This document shows, piece by piece, positions 1 to 8,030 of a stretch of 64,000 bases of DNA. Source of the DNA: Acidimicrobiales bacterium (GTDB taxonomy: Bacteria > Actinomycetota > Acidimicrobiia > Acidimicrobiales > MedAcidi-G1); NCBI GenBank assembly GCA_030747595.1, contig JASLKK010000002.1, forward strand, positions 62,001 through 126,000, in the 5' to 3' direction. The notes under the pieces were generated by a model. The model worked only from the letters and a program-made list of their open reading frames with translations. It did no database searches and was not told the DNA's origin. Both the position numbers and the translations under genes were made by a program. The number at the start of each line of letters is the position of its first letter. Positions within the stretch are counted from its first letter, which is position 1.

Positions 1-940
1 CCGAGTCGTCGGTCACTCGAGACAGGTCTCGGTCCAGCGGAGGGACGATGGCCCCTCGGAGGAAGATCCGTTCCCCGTTTATCGACCACACGTGGTTGTG
101 CATCTGGACTGACCGGAAGCCGGTGCGTCGCACCACCCGGTCACTGACCCGACCGTCTTCGGTGGCCACCTCGAGCTCCACGTCGTGTAGTGGCTGGTCG
201 CCCATTTCGGCGGGCCACCACAATGGTGGGCGCGGAATACGGATCGACCACTCGACCCGGTTTTCGCCGCCGGCCAACGACTGACGGTAGCGGTGGTCGA
301 CGCCCAGGACCCGGGTGTGGAACACCGCGGCCCGGGGCCGATCGGTGTGGACCACGGCGCGAAACGTCAGGGTGGCGACGGACTCGGTGGCGCGGGTACA
401 CACCACCCGGACGTGAAGCAGGGGGACCGGCCCGGTCTCTCGCAGCCGAACCGGGCGTCCGATCCCACCGGGGTTCCACGGGGCGATGCCCCGGCCGCCC
501 TGGGTCGTCCCGGTGAGGGTGCGTTTCTCGTCCGGGTTCCCGACCGGTGGGCAGGTGGCCTCCACGGCCAGCAGGTGGTCGGAGCGGGCCCGGACTAGTT
601 CAGTCACTTCGAGGAGGTGGGGGGTGAACGAGCCTTCGGTGGGGCCGAGGTACGAACCGTCCAACCACACGTCCCCCTGGAAGGTGACCCCGGCTAACTC
701 CAAGAACGTTCGCCGATCTAGGTCCGGGGGTTGGGTGGAAAATCGGGTGCGGTAAAGGAGTGGCCCGTCGGCGTCGGCGAAGGCCGGGGTGCTTCGCCAT
801 GCACCGGGCACCGTGACCTCGGGCCAGTCACCGTCGTCGAGGTCCTCGAGGGGGAAATCGCGCCGCAGCATTTCGTCGGCCTCGATAGCCCGCCATGGTC
901 CGGGCAGGGCCCCGGGCGCGTCCATGCTCCGATGCACCAT
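1..940 (-). CDS. Glycoside hydrolase family 2 protein, N-terminal part (runs off the window)
   Basis: About 313 codons are readable on the minus strand with no stop before base 1, so the gene continues past the left edge. The translation has the GH2 jelly-roll (sugar-binding) domain at about residues 45-150, including FLELAGVTFQGDVWLDG. The immunoglobulin-like linker follows, ending in LWWPAEMGDQPLHDVELEV, and then the start of the TIM barrel (GFRSVQMHNHVWSINGERIF). This order is typical of beta-mannosidase and beta-galactosidase relatives. The catalytic glutamates lie in the missing part, so substrate and activity cannot be judged. The start at 940 is the first ATG; an in-frame ATG at 925 is an alternative. 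No signal peptide is seen. It lies 118 bp downstream of the GH1-like gene on the same strand. Confidence 0.85.
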   Translation of the reverse strand, partial: MVHRSMDAPGALPGPWRAIEADEMLRRDFPLEDLDDGDWPEVTVPGAWRSTPAFADADGPLLYRTRFSTQPPDLDRRTFLELAGVTFQGDVWLDGSYLGPTEGSFTPHLLEVTELVRARSDHLLAVEATCPPVGNPDEKRTLTGTTQGGRGIAPWNPGGIGRPVRLRETGPVPLLHVRVVCTRATESVATLTFRAVVHTDRPRAAVFHTRVLGVDHRYRQSLAGGENRVEWSIRIPRPPLWWPAEMGDQPLHDVELEVATEDGRVSDRVVRRTGFRSVQMHNHVWSINGERIFLRGAIVPPLDRDLSRVTDDS

Positions 941-1058
941 GTCCAGACGCTACGCCCGGCAGGATCCTGATCAAGGCGCGCTGCCTATGGTGCCGCCATG
1001 CTCCGGCGGTGGCGGAAAGGACGGGTCCCGAGGAACCTGCTCAGGAGCAAGCCAGCCG

Positions 1059-2345
1059 CTAGGACAGGGAGCCGGCCGGTGGTCGGCCGGTGATGTGCTC
1101 GGAGAGCCAGCGTCCGCTCTCCTTGAGCCGTCGATTCCTGGTCACTAGCCCGCGGGGCCCGGCAAAGCCCGGGACCGGCCCCCAGCCTGCGGTGGAGTAA
1201 CCGTCGAGGAGCGCGTCGTGGAACAAGCCCACGACCGGTATCCCGTCGACCGCCGCCGACTCAACCTGGGCGACGACGTCGCGCAGCAACTCGTTGCGCC
1301 AGTCATCGTCGGTCGTGGACACGCCCCATCCGGCGACTACGAGTTTCTGCTCATCGAGCCGGTCGTGGATCCTCCGGAGGGCCACGCCGAGTTCCTCGGG
1401 GAGGGGCGCTCCACCGGTGGCGTCGACCCGGGCACCTGCCGGGTAGGGCCACGTGGTCCCGTTGCCATCCAGGGCGACCGGATGGTCCCCGACCACGCCC
1501 ACCAGGTCGAAGGCGTTGGCCAACTCCGGCCGGTCCACCGGAGAGCGCCAAGGCCAGGCCATCTCACCGTCGCTCAGGGCCCGCAGCCACGGATCCCAGA
1601 GCACCTGCTCCCAGTGGAGGGTCTGGTCACGGGCCAGGTCCAGAGCCTGCTGCCCGGCCTGACTCCTGACCCGGTCCCCACCGATGGTTCCCTCGGGGGA
1701 TGTGGCGAACACTGACGGCGCGCCGAATACGCCCATGACCGGAGCGTCACCGCTCTGCAGGAGGCGCCACGCTTCGAAGGTTGCTTCGAGTGCGCCCTCG
1801 ATAGCGACCTGGGCCGCCTCGGGGTTGGTCCTACCGGGGGGGCGGATACCTAGCAGGTGGCCCCGGAAGGCTGATCCGATGGGGTCCTCGATGGGGACCC
1901 AGCCGGCGGCCAGATCCTCGAGGGCCTCGGCGGTGCGATCGACGTGGCGGGCCCACCAGCTGCTTCGGCTCGCTGGCTCGGCGAACCCTCGCTCGTCGTC
2001 AGCGAACCACCCGGGGAGCGTCCCGTGGACCAACGTGACCCATGGTCGTAGCTTTGCCTCGACGGCGGCAGTCAAGACCTCCCGGGCCTGGTCCAGCGCG
2101 TCGGTGTCGACCACCCCCGGTCGGGGTTCGAGTCGGGCCCACTCGACGGTGATGCGGACGTCGGTAAATCCCAGTGCGGCGGTCAGCCGGAGGTCGTCGG
2201 CGTGGTCGATGGCGAACCCGGCTCCGTCACCTGAGGTCGGTACTCGTCCGTCTCGTTCCCAGCGCGACCAGTCGGCGGTCGGTGCCACCCCCTCGACCGA
2301 CAGGGACGAGTCGGTCACCCCCCATAGAAAGTCCGGTTGGCTCAT
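1059..2345 (-). CDS. GH1-fold (beta-glucosidase-like) protein lacking the catalytic nucleophile
   Basis: This 428-residue protein follows the glycoside hydrolase family 1 barrel from end to end. It has FLWG at residues 6-9, RITVEWARLEP at 64-74, TLVHGTLPGWF at 104-114, and a C-terminal stretch matching the usual DxxWR...GYxxxSLLDxxxxxxGY pattern. The acid/base motif TxNEP is degenerate (VPIEDP, Glu153 kept). The nucleophile motif, normally ITENG, reads VVAGWG at 336-341, so the nucleophilic glutamate is replaced by glycine 339. Normal retaining glycosidase activity is therefore unlikely, and a binding or other role is an inference. It starts 21 bp after the MaoC-type hydratase stop on the same strand, so the two are probably cotranscribed. 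Confidence 0.75.
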   Translation of the reverse strand: MSQPDFLWGVTDSSLSVEGVAPTADWSRWERDGRVPTSGDGAGFAIDHADDLRLTAALGFTDVRITVEWARLEPRPGVVDTDALDQAREVLTAAVEAKLRPWVTLVHGTLPGWFADDERGFAEPASRSSWWARHVDRTAEALEDLAAGWVPIEDPIGSAFRGHLLGIRPPGRTNPEAAQVAIEGALEATFEAWRLLQSGDAPVMGVFGAPSVFATSPEGTIGGDRVRSQAGQQALDLARDQTLHWEQVLWDPWLRALSDGEMAWPWRSPVDRPELANAFDLVGVVGDHPVALDGNGTTWPYPAGARVDATGGAPLPEELGVALRRIHDRLDEQKLVVAGWGVSTTDDDWRNELLRDVVAQVESAAVDGIPVVGLFHDALLDGYSTAGWGPVPGFAGPRGLVTRNRRLKESGRWLSEHITGRPPAGSLS

Positions 2346-2366
2346 CGCCGTGGAACCGTGGGTTGT

Positions 2367-3212
2367 CTAGGGGCGGCGTTCCATCACACCGGAGTCGAAG
2401 ACCACGCGGTCGCCGACCCGGGTCTGGAAGAGGACGGTGGTGTCGTCGACCTCCCACACATGGACGTCGAGTACCTCGCCGGGCATGACCGGCGACTTGA
2501 ATCGGCCGCCCATGCCGCCGAATCGACCCGGGTCCGAACCACATGTCGCGTGGAGCAGTGCCCTGCCGGTGAATCCATAGGTGCACAAGCCGTGGAGGAT
2601 CGGCTTGTCGAAGCCGGCGGCCGAGGCGAACGTCGGGTCGGAGTGCAGCGGGTTGCGGTCGCCGTTGAGGCGGTACAGCAGGGCCTGGTCGGCCCGGGTG
2701 GCGTAGGAGACGACATGGTCGGCACCACGGTCCGGCGCCGCCCAGTCGGCTGACGGGCCACGGTCCCCGCCCCAGCCGCCCTCGCCGCCCAGAAAGAGCC
2801 CGGCGCTGGTCGACCACAGTGGTTTGCCATCGGAGTCGGTCACGTCGGTCTCGAGGTAGACGAGCGCCGCCTTGCCTTTGTCCCAGATCGGGCCGATCTT
2901 CCCGGTGGCGATGCCGGTGCCCTCGGCGGGAATCTCCCGGTGACAGGTGATGGACTGTTCAGCGTGTAGCAGGAAGACCGGGTTGAAGCTACCGAAGTCG
3001 GGGGTTCCGCCTCCGCCCATGACCACACCCTGGGTCGGAAAGGACCGCTGGTTGATCCCATCGGAGTTCTCGGTCGTGAACTCCAGTTCGAAGCCAGTCG
3101 GGTCGGCCACGCCGGCACCGATACCGAGGGAGTACAGCAGGCTCTGCTTGGAGGTCCAGGAGATCTCGGTCGGTTCGCCGACTGATCCAACGGCGTCTGG
3201 GTTGATGGGCAT
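2367..3212 (-). CDS. MaoC-family enoyl-CoA hydratase 2
   Basis: A 281-residue double hotdog protein. The N-terminal half is degenerate. The C-terminal half carries the hydratase-2 signature GDRNPLHSDPTFASAAGFDKPILHGLCTYGFTGRALL, shown here as its key blocks DRNPLHSDP and KPILHGLCTYG, with the Asp/His pair that hydrates trans-2-enoyl-CoA in beta-oxidation. Length and layout match mycobacterial and peroxisomal hydratase-2 proteins. I chose the ATG at 3212 (MPINPDAVG) because upstream in-frame sequence reads as non-coding. It is divergent from the whiB-like gene and immediately upstream of the GH1-like gene. The physiological acyl chain cannot be read from sequence; sterol or fatty-acid side-chain oxidation is typical for this family in actinobacteria. 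Confidence 0.85.
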   Translation of the reverse strand: MPINPDAVGSVGEPTEISWTSKQSLLYSLGIGAGVADPTGFELEFTTENSDGINQRSFPTQGVVMGGGGTPDFGSFNPVFLLHAEQSITCHREIPAEGTGIATGKIGPIWDKGKAALVYLETDVTDSDGKPLWSTSAGLFLGGEGGWGGDRGPSADWAAPDRGADHVVSYATRADQALLYRLNGDRNPLHSDPTFASAAGFDKPILHGLCTYGFTGRALLHATCGSDPGRFGGMGGRFKSPVMPGEVLDVHVWEVDDTTVLFQTRVGDRVVFDSGVMERRP

Positions 3213-3427
3213 TGTCACTTCCGGGTCTGTGTAGGGCGCGCCCGACGAGGCACGATGGATGGTACCGATGACGTTACGGGCTGGTCGACTGGTGCTTGCT
3301 GTTCGGGGACGTACTGGTGGACTTTGTGGAACAGCGTCGGACAGTTCGATCCCGATGTTGAATTGATTGGGAAATCCCAGATTTTCCTTGCAATTCGGGG
3401 AATCACAGTGGTGTAATTCCATGGACG

Positions 3428-3445
3428 GAACCCTTCGGGGGGTTC
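3428..3445 (+). other. Hairpin in the leader of the whiB-like gene
   Basis: GAACCC-TTCGGG-GGGTTC forms a perfect 6-bp stem with a 6-nt loop; an alternative pairing closes a CUUCGG tetraloop. It lies 70 bp upstream of the whiB-like start and has no following T-run, so a leader structure is more likely than a terminator. Confidence 0.4.
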
Positions 3446-3479
3446 TGGGGGACCGAGACTGGCCCCAGTGACCGGAACG

Positions 3480-3497
3480 ACCGGTCGATCGACCGGT
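3480..3497. promoter_or_regulatory. 18-bp perfect palindrome upstream of whiB-like gene, candidate operator
   Basis: ACCGGTCGATCGACCGGT is identical to its reverse complement over all 18 bases. It ends 18 bp before the whiB-like ATG at 3516, in leader or core-promoter position. A dimeric repressor or activator site is the likely explanation; which protein binds is unknown. Confidence 0.5.
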
Positions 3498-3515
3498 GAA
3501 AGGCGGATCAGCAAC

Positions 3516-3800
3516 ATGGGGATCATCGCAAAGCCCGACCTGGATACCGATTGGAAGGATTCGTCGAACTGTCTCGGTGTGGATCCCGACCTGTTCTTTC
3601 CCGAGCGTGGGGCGAGTACGCGAGAAGCCAAGGAGGTGTGCCGGGGCTGCATCGTGCAGGAGGACTGCTTGGAGTATGCGCTGGCCAACGGCGAGAAGTT
3701 TGGTATCTGGGGTGGCATGAGCGAGCGGGAACGTCGCCGCATCCGTCGCCAGCGGGCCCTCGAACGGCAGGCTGCCGCCCGGACCGCTGAGGCCGTCTGA
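3516..3800 (+). CDS. WhiB-family [4Fe-4S] transcriptional regulator
   Basis: A 94-residue Wbl protein. Four cysteines (C19, C42, C45, C51) give the C-x22-C-x2-C-x5-C cluster motif, followed by the GIWGG turn at 63-67 and a basic DNA-binding tail (RERRRIRRQRA). Such proteins bind a redox- or NO-sensitive iron-sulfur cluster and act with the main sigma factor. I chose the ATG at 3516 because AAAGGCGG lies about 12 nt upstream and homologous length fits; the longer frame from 3468 would read through the 18-bp palindrome. It is more like the WhiA/WhiB2 short type than the long WhiB7 type, but orthology is not certain. Confidence 0.93.
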   Translation: MGIIAKPDLDTDWKDSSNCLGVDPDLFFPERGASTREAKEVCRGCIVQEDCLEYALANGEKFGIWGGMSERERRRIRRQRALERQAAARTAEAV

Positions 3801-3891
3801 GAATCGTCCCCCGGGGCCGACACCGAGCGTCAGAGTGACCGGGCAATCGGGTGACCGGGCCAGTAGCCGGACCGGTAGGTAGAGTCGCTCT

Positions 3892-4092
3892 ATGAACATG
3901 CTTGCATTCCTGGGGACCCAGGAACTGATCATCGTGGCGATCATCGCCCTAGTCCTATTCGGTGGGAACCAGATACCGAAGCTGGCCCGCAACCTCGGCA
4001 AGGCCCAGAAGGAGCTCCAGCGGGGGCTCGCCGAGGGTCAGGCAGAAGCCGACAAACAGTCGGAGGCCCAACCGGAGAAGGACCAGGAGTAG
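3892..4092 (+). CDS. tatA: Twin-arginine translocase subunit TatA
   Basis: This 66-residue protein has one N-terminal membrane helix (about residues 9-25, LIIVAIIALVLFGG), then the conserved amphipathic helix beginning IPKLARNLGKAQKELQRG, and a charged disordered tail. This is the standard TatA/TatE layout; TatA oligomerises with TatBC to export folded proteins. FG after the membrane helix is the family hallmark. The start is ATG 3892, with ATG 3898 possible. No tatB or tatC lies nearby, so tatA is unlinked from the rest of the system here. Confidence 0.93.
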   Translation: MNMLAFLGTQELIIVAIIALVLFGGNQIPKLARNLGKAQKELQRGLAEGQAEADKQSEAQPEKDQE

Positions 4093-4163
4093 GCGCCCCA
4101 CGTGGCGTCCCGAACTGCCGACCCCAGCCAAGCCCCGGTGGGCCACCGGTACACTCCCCGCCC

Positions 4164-4451
4164 ATGAGCACCTTCCCCGACGATCTCCCACCCCAGCCGC
4201 CAGTCGGCGACGTGAACGTCGTCTACCTCGGTCCGTCAGCCCCCCACTGGGAGGTCCGGTCCAGTTTCGGTGATCCGCAGATGATCGAATTGTTCCGTGA
4301 TCGTGTGCAGGCCCGGCTGATGTTGCTGCCGCCCCACGATCCGCAGTTCCGACGCAACCGGGAACGAATCAACCGCGACGCCGAGCGCGAGAACGTGCTC
4401 ATTTCCTGGGACCTCGGCTACGAGGAAGAAGAGAGCCAGGCCTCAGCCTGA
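4164..4451 (+). CDS. Conserved-looking small hypothetical protein
   Basis: A 95-residue soluble protein that I do not recognise. It has a proline-rich N-terminus, a central segment (PHWEVRSSFGDPQMIELFRDRVQARL) and an acidic C-terminus (YEEEESQ). Codon third positions are GC-rich like the neighbours, and the start is well placed 72 bp after tatA, which supports a real gene. No membrane segment or metal motif is seen. It converges on the second whiB-like gene. Confidence 0.6.
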   Translation: MSTFPDDLPPQPPVGDVNVVYLGPSAPHWEVRSSFGDPQMIELFRDRVQARLMLLPPHDPQFRRNRERINRDAERENVLISWDLGYEEEESQASA

Positions 4452-4512
4452 GCTTCGGCTTCTGACATCGGCTCCATTCTGGTTCGCCGGCTGTGGCCAA
4501 AACGACAGCAAC

Positions 4513-4533
4513 CCCGACGATTGGCTCGTCGGG
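4513..4533. terminator. Hairpin between convergent genes, candidate bidirectional terminator
   Basis: CCCGACGA-TTGGC-TCGTCGGG is a perfect 8-bp stem with a 5-nt loop. It lies 62 bp after the small hypothetical gene and 100 bp beyond the end of the convergent whiB-like gene. There is no T-run, as is common for GC-rich actinobacterial hairpins. Confidence 0.5.
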
Positions 4534-4632
4534 ATCACTGCCGCAGGGAGGCCCTGCACCGGGGCGAGAGGGGAACGCCCCGTGATCGGCCGGATGCTGC
4601 CTCGTGGCAGCGCACCGGGATCAGAACAAGAA

Positions 4633-4959
4633 TCAGGCCGCCACGGCCACCAGACCGGTCGAACGGGCGGCGGCCCGACGGTCCCGGAGGATGCGTCGAC
4701 GCTGGCGCTCCGAGCAGCCACCCCAGACCCCGTGCTCGATCCGATTGGCCAGCGCGTACTCCAGACAGGGGCTGGTTGCACGGCAGTCGGCGCAGATCGC
4801 CTTGGCGATCTCCACGCCTACACCGTCGTGGGGGAAGAAAACGTTCGGGTTGCTCTGGGCGCAGGCGCCGCGCGCCATCCAGGTCGACGCCGCTCCTTCT
4901 GCCGTGGGTGATTCGGCTAGGGGACTGATGGGATTGAATTCCAGCAACTGGGTGCTCAT
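4633..4959 (-). CDS. Second WhiB-family [4Fe-4S] regulator
   Basis: A 108-residue Wbl protein with cluster cysteines C33, C56, C59 and C65 (C-x22-C-x2-C-x5-C), GVWGG at 77-81 and a basic tail (RQRRRILRDRRAA). The frame is open further upstream to 5031, but MSTQLLEFNP at 4959 gives the usual WhiB length and an N-terminal arm like WhiB1/WhiB4 types. It is divergent from the Na/Pi symporter gene. It differs clearly from the first WhiB-like protein (only the cluster and turn motifs align), so the two are probably not recent duplicates. Confidence 0.92.
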   Translation of the reverse strand: MSTQLLEFNPISPLAESPTAEGAASTWMARGACAQSNPNVFFPHDGVGVEIAKAICADCRATSPCLEYALANRIEHGVWGGCSERQRRRILRDRRAAARSTGLVAVAA

Positions 4960-5125
4960 GGTTCTCGGTGCTCTGCTTTCTGCTTGCGTGCTCTCCGTGG
5001 GGGCGACCCGGAGAGTGGTCGCTCCGCCCATGCAGGTGTGCCTGCAGGGAGAGTTCTCTCACATCGGACCGAAAACCCCCGTAAAGGGCGCGATGGCCGG
5101 GCCGGTCTTCTAGGGTTCGGCCCCG

Positions 5126-6316
5126 GTGGCTCCTGACACGTCTTCCCCGAACCACGGTTCCCCGTCGCAGGGTCCGCCTTCGTTGCGGCCATTGTCTGAC
5201 CAGCAACGCGAGATGGTGACCCTCTTGCGGGGCTTCCTCGTCCTGGCGCTGCTGTACCTTTTCCTGACCGGGGTCGAGCTGCTCAGTGGCGGCTTCAAGA
5301 TCATGGGCAAGGGCTTTGTGGACGGCCTGTTCGAGGGGGTGTCCAATCCCCTCGCCGGCCTCTTCGTCGGTCTGCTGGCTACTGTCCTAGTCCAGTCGTC
5401 ATCGGTGTCGACGTCGGTGATCGTTGGGTTGGTGGCGTCTGGGGTGGTAGGCCCCGACGAGGCCGTGCCGATGATCATGGGTGCCAATCTGGGGACCACG
5501 GTTACCAACACGGTGGCCTCGCTCGGCCATGTCCGGCGCGACCAGGAGTTCCGGCGGGCCTTCGCGGCGGCCACCGTGCACGACTTCTTCAACATCCTCG
5601 CGGTGGCCATCTTCCTGCCCATCGAGCTGGCCACCGGCTACCTGTCCGAGACAGCGGAATGGATCACCGAGCGTGTGCTGGGCAGTTCCGGGGCGGCTTT
5701 CGACAGCCCGCTGAAGGCTGCGGTCAAGAAGCCGGCCAGCCTGGTCAAGGACGTCCTCGACGACCTGGGTGCCCACGGAAACTGGAAGGGCGGGCTGATG
5801 ATCGTCGTCGGTCTGGCCTGCATCTTCGTGGCGCTGGGCTACATCACAAAGAACATGCGGCTGCTGGTGGCCGACCGAGTGGAGGCGGCCATCAACCGGG
5901 CTCTCGGGGCCGGTTCGGGAATCGTGGCCATCGTCCTGGGCATGGTCATCACCATTGCTGTGCAGTCGTCGTCCATCACGACCTCGGTGCTGGTGCCACT
6001 CGCCGCGTCGGGCGTTCTGACGTTGGAGAACATCTATCCGGTAACCCTGGGAGCCAACGTCGGCACCACGGTGACAGCGTTGCTGGCCTCGCTGGCCACT
6101 GGAAACCCTGCCGCGGTCACCGTGGCCCTCGTGCACACCCTGTTCAACCTCAGCGGGAGCCTGCTCGTCGCCCCGATCCGTGTCCTACGGAACCTGCCGT
6201 TGCGTCTAGCCACCGGTATGTCCGACATCGCCGCGGAGCGAAGAAGCACGGCCATTGGCTACGCCCTAGGCATGTTCGTGGTCGTCCCCCTTCTCGGCGT
6301 TCTTCTCCTCCGATGA
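5126..6316 (+). CDS. Na+/phosphate symporter, NptA / Na-Pi cotransporter II family
   Basis: This 396-residue inner-membrane protein has two inverted-repeat halves, each with the QSSS signature (QSSSVSTSVIVGLVASG and QSSSITTSVLVPLAASG) followed by a GANLGTTVT or GANVGTTVT re-entrant motif. These are the substrate- and Na+-binding repeats of the NptA/SLC34 fold. About eight hydrophobic segments are visible. Translation from GTG 5126 gives a hydrophilic 30-residue leader; a later start at the internal Met (MVTLLRGF) is possible. The PhoU-like gene follows 115 bp downstream, a pairing common for Na/Pi transporters. Role: phosphate uptake or export driven by sodium. Confidence 0.9.
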   Translation: MAPDTSSPNHGSPSQGPPSLRPLSDQQREMVTLLRGFLVLALLYLFLTGVELLSGGFKIMGKGFVDGLFEGVSNPLAGLFVGLLATVLVQSSSVSTSVIVGLVASGVVGPDEAVPMIMGANLGTTVTNTVASLGHVRRDQEFRRAFAAATVHDFFNILAVAIFLPIELATGYLSETAEWITERVLGSSGAAFDSPLKAAVKKPASLVKDVLDDLGAHGNWKGGLMIVVGLACIFVALGYITKNMRLLVADRVEAAINRALGAGSGIVAIVLGMVITIAVQSSSITTSVLVPLAASGVLTLENIYPVTLGANVGTTVTALLASLATGNPAAVTVALVHTLFNLSGSLLVAPIRVLRNLPLRLATGMSDIAAERRSTAIGYALGMFVVVPLLGVLLLR

Positions 6317-6431
6317 GTGTGCGCGTCCGTTCGACGGTCAGCCCGCCATCCCGAGGGGGATCCGGCCGCGACCTGAAGCACGGTCAAACCTCGCTGGTAC
6401 CGTTGCCCCTAACCCGTCAGGAGTCCCTCCC

Positions 6432-7100
6432 ATGGTCATGAGCTTCTTCCGCCGCCCCGATGACAGCGGTATCGACCACATCGAGGCCCAGGTCCAGCGG
6501 ATGGTGAACGACGCCCGACATACGTTCGACCTGGCCATGAACGCCATCACCGGAGGGTCGGTGTCCTCAGTGGCTGACGAGGTCCGGCGGACCGATCGCC
6601 AGATCAACATCACGGAGATGGAGATCCGCCGTGAGTTGGTTGTCCACTTTTCGGTCCATGCCGGCGCCGATGCCACCGAGATGCTCGTGTTCATGAACAT
6701 GATCAAGGATCTCGAGCGGATCGGTGACTACAACAAAAACGTCTTTGACCTGGCCGAGGAGGGCGTGTCGTTCGCCGATGACGCAGACCTCGGGCTGATC
6801 CTCGGCTTCCGTGACGAGATCTCCTCTCGTATCGCTCTCATGGGCGAGATCTTGACCGTTCGTGACGAGGAGCGTGCCCGGGCGTTCATTGCCCAGGGGG
6901 ACGAGATGCGTCGCAAGTTTGACGCTCTGGTGACCGACCTGGTGCACGCCACCGACCCGGCGTCACATGCCGTGCCACGTGCACTGTTGTTCCGGTTCCT
7001 GAAGCGGATCACCGCTCACAGCGTGAACGTGGTGACCGCGGTGGTCATGCCAGTGGATCGCCTCGACTACCACGACGAGTCCGACGACACCCGGGTCTGA
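6432..7100 (+). CDS. PhoU-like phosphate-transport accessory protein
   Basis: A 222-residue all-helical protein with two PhoU-type three-helix repeats. The signature acidic motifs are visible as DLERIGDYNKNVFDLA (residues about 94-109), the classic E/DRIGD metal-binding helix. The second repeat is degenerate. In this family the protein damps the activity of a phosphate transporter. Its position directly after the Na/Pi symporter, rather than after pstSCAB, suggests it regulates that symporter. The start is ATG 6432; ATG 6438 is equally possible. Confidence 0.85.
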   Translation: MVMSFFRRPDDSGIDHIEAQVQRMVNDARHTFDLAMNAITGGSVSSVADEVRRTDRQINITEMEIRRELVVHFSVHAGADATEMLVFMNMIKDLERIGDYNKNVFDLAEEGVSFADDADLGLILGFRDEISSRIALMGEILTVRDEERARAFIAQGDEMRRKFDALVTDLVHATDPASHAVPRALLFRFLKRITAHSVNVVTAVVMPVDRLDYHDESDDTRV

Positions 7101-7189
7101 CCGGCTCGAGTGGCTCGGGAACGGGTGGCTAGGGAGTCGGTCGCTTAAAAGCGGGTCTGTCCATCATGAACCGCTCCTAGGGTCGAACC

Positions 7190-8017
7190 GTGCGTGTACT
7201 GGTCACCAACGACGACGGCATCTCCTCACCGGGCCTGCACGCGCTCGCCGCGACGGTGGCCGATGCTGGCCACGAACCGGTGGTCGCGGCCCCGTCCACC
7301 GACTGGAGCGGTGCCTCGGCCTGCCTGGGCCCACTCGATGATCCCGATCGCGTCTCGGTTCGGCGGGTGGAGGTGCCCGGTGTGGCTGGTCCGACTGGCG
7401 GCCCGTTGATCGGTTACTCGGTCGGCGCCCCGCCGGCCCTGATCTCGATGTTGGCCGATCTAGGTGGCTTTGGTCCGCCGCCCGGGCTGGTAGTGGCCGG
7501 CATCAACCGTGGGCCGAACACCGGCCGGTCCACCCTTTTCTCAGGGACAATCGGTGCCGTGCTAGCCGGTGAACGTTTTGGCCTATCCGGTATGGCGGTA
7601 AGCGCAGATGTCACGGTCACCGGTGAGACGGGGGCGACGGGGGCACCTGGCGACGTCCACTGGGAGACCGCCGCCCGGGTGGCCCGGGTGGTCCTGCCGT
7701 GGCTAGTTGATGCACCGGCCCGGACCGTGCTCAACGTGAACACCCCGGACATTCCGTTGGCTGACCTCCGGGGGGTCCGATTTGCCGAACTCGCCCCCGT
7801 CGGTGGCGTACGGACGGTGATCACCGGCCGTGACAGTACGGGGCTGGACCTCGATCTGGTGGCCAACGAGGAACTGATGCCAGACGACAGCGACACCGCG
7901 CTGATCCGTGCGGGTTGGGCCGCCGTCACGCCGATCACCCCGGCGTCCGCGTTCGGTCTGGACCTGCCTCTCGCCGAGTGGGAGCGAGACATCGGCGGTG
8001 AGGATAGGCCGCGATGA
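7190..8017 (+). CDS. surE: 5'/3'-nucleotidase SurE
   Basis: A 275-residue protein with the SurE N-terminus RVLVTNDDGISSPGL, where the DD pair binds the divalent metal, and later a VAGINRGPNTG block with the conserved Asn ligand. SurE dephosphorylates nucleoside monophosphates and short polyphosphate. It starts at GTG 7190. The MFS gene follows after 13 bp, so they are probably cotranscribed. Length is slightly above the bacterial norm (about 250). Confidence 0.92.
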   Translation: MRVLVTNDDGISSPGLHALAATVADAGHEPVVAAPSTDWSGASACLGPLDDPDRVSVRRVEVPGVAGPTGGPLIGYSVGAPPALISMLADLGGFGPPPGLVVAGINRGPNTGRSTLFSGTIGAVLAGERFGLSGMAVSADVTVTGETGATGAPGDVHWETAARVARVVLPWLVDAPARTVLNVNTPDIPLADLRGVRFAELAPVGGVRTVITGRDSTGLDLDLVANEELMPDDSDTALIRAGWAAVTPITPASAFGLDLPLAEWERDIGGEDRPR

Positions 8018-8030
8018 GCCCGGCCACCCC

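Larger units (their letters stand above)
3213..3515. promoter_or_regulatory. Divergent promoter region between MaoC hydratase and whiB-like gene
   Basis: This 303-bp stretch has no credible gene. It has lower GC in its middle (around 3350-3415) than its flanks. That part contains TGGGA-AA-TCCCA and a GAATTG...CAATTC pair, then a hairpin at 3428-3445 and an 18-bp palindrome at 3480-3497. It must hold the promoters for both flanking genes; I could not assign -10/-35 boxes with confidence. Confidence 0.5.

Noticed and set aside
2367-4001. Long minus-strand frame of 544 codons spanning the MaoC gene and the whiB-like and tatA genes
   Set aside because: Only the part from 3212 down resembles a hydratase. 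The upstream part lies antisense to clear WhiB and TatA genes.
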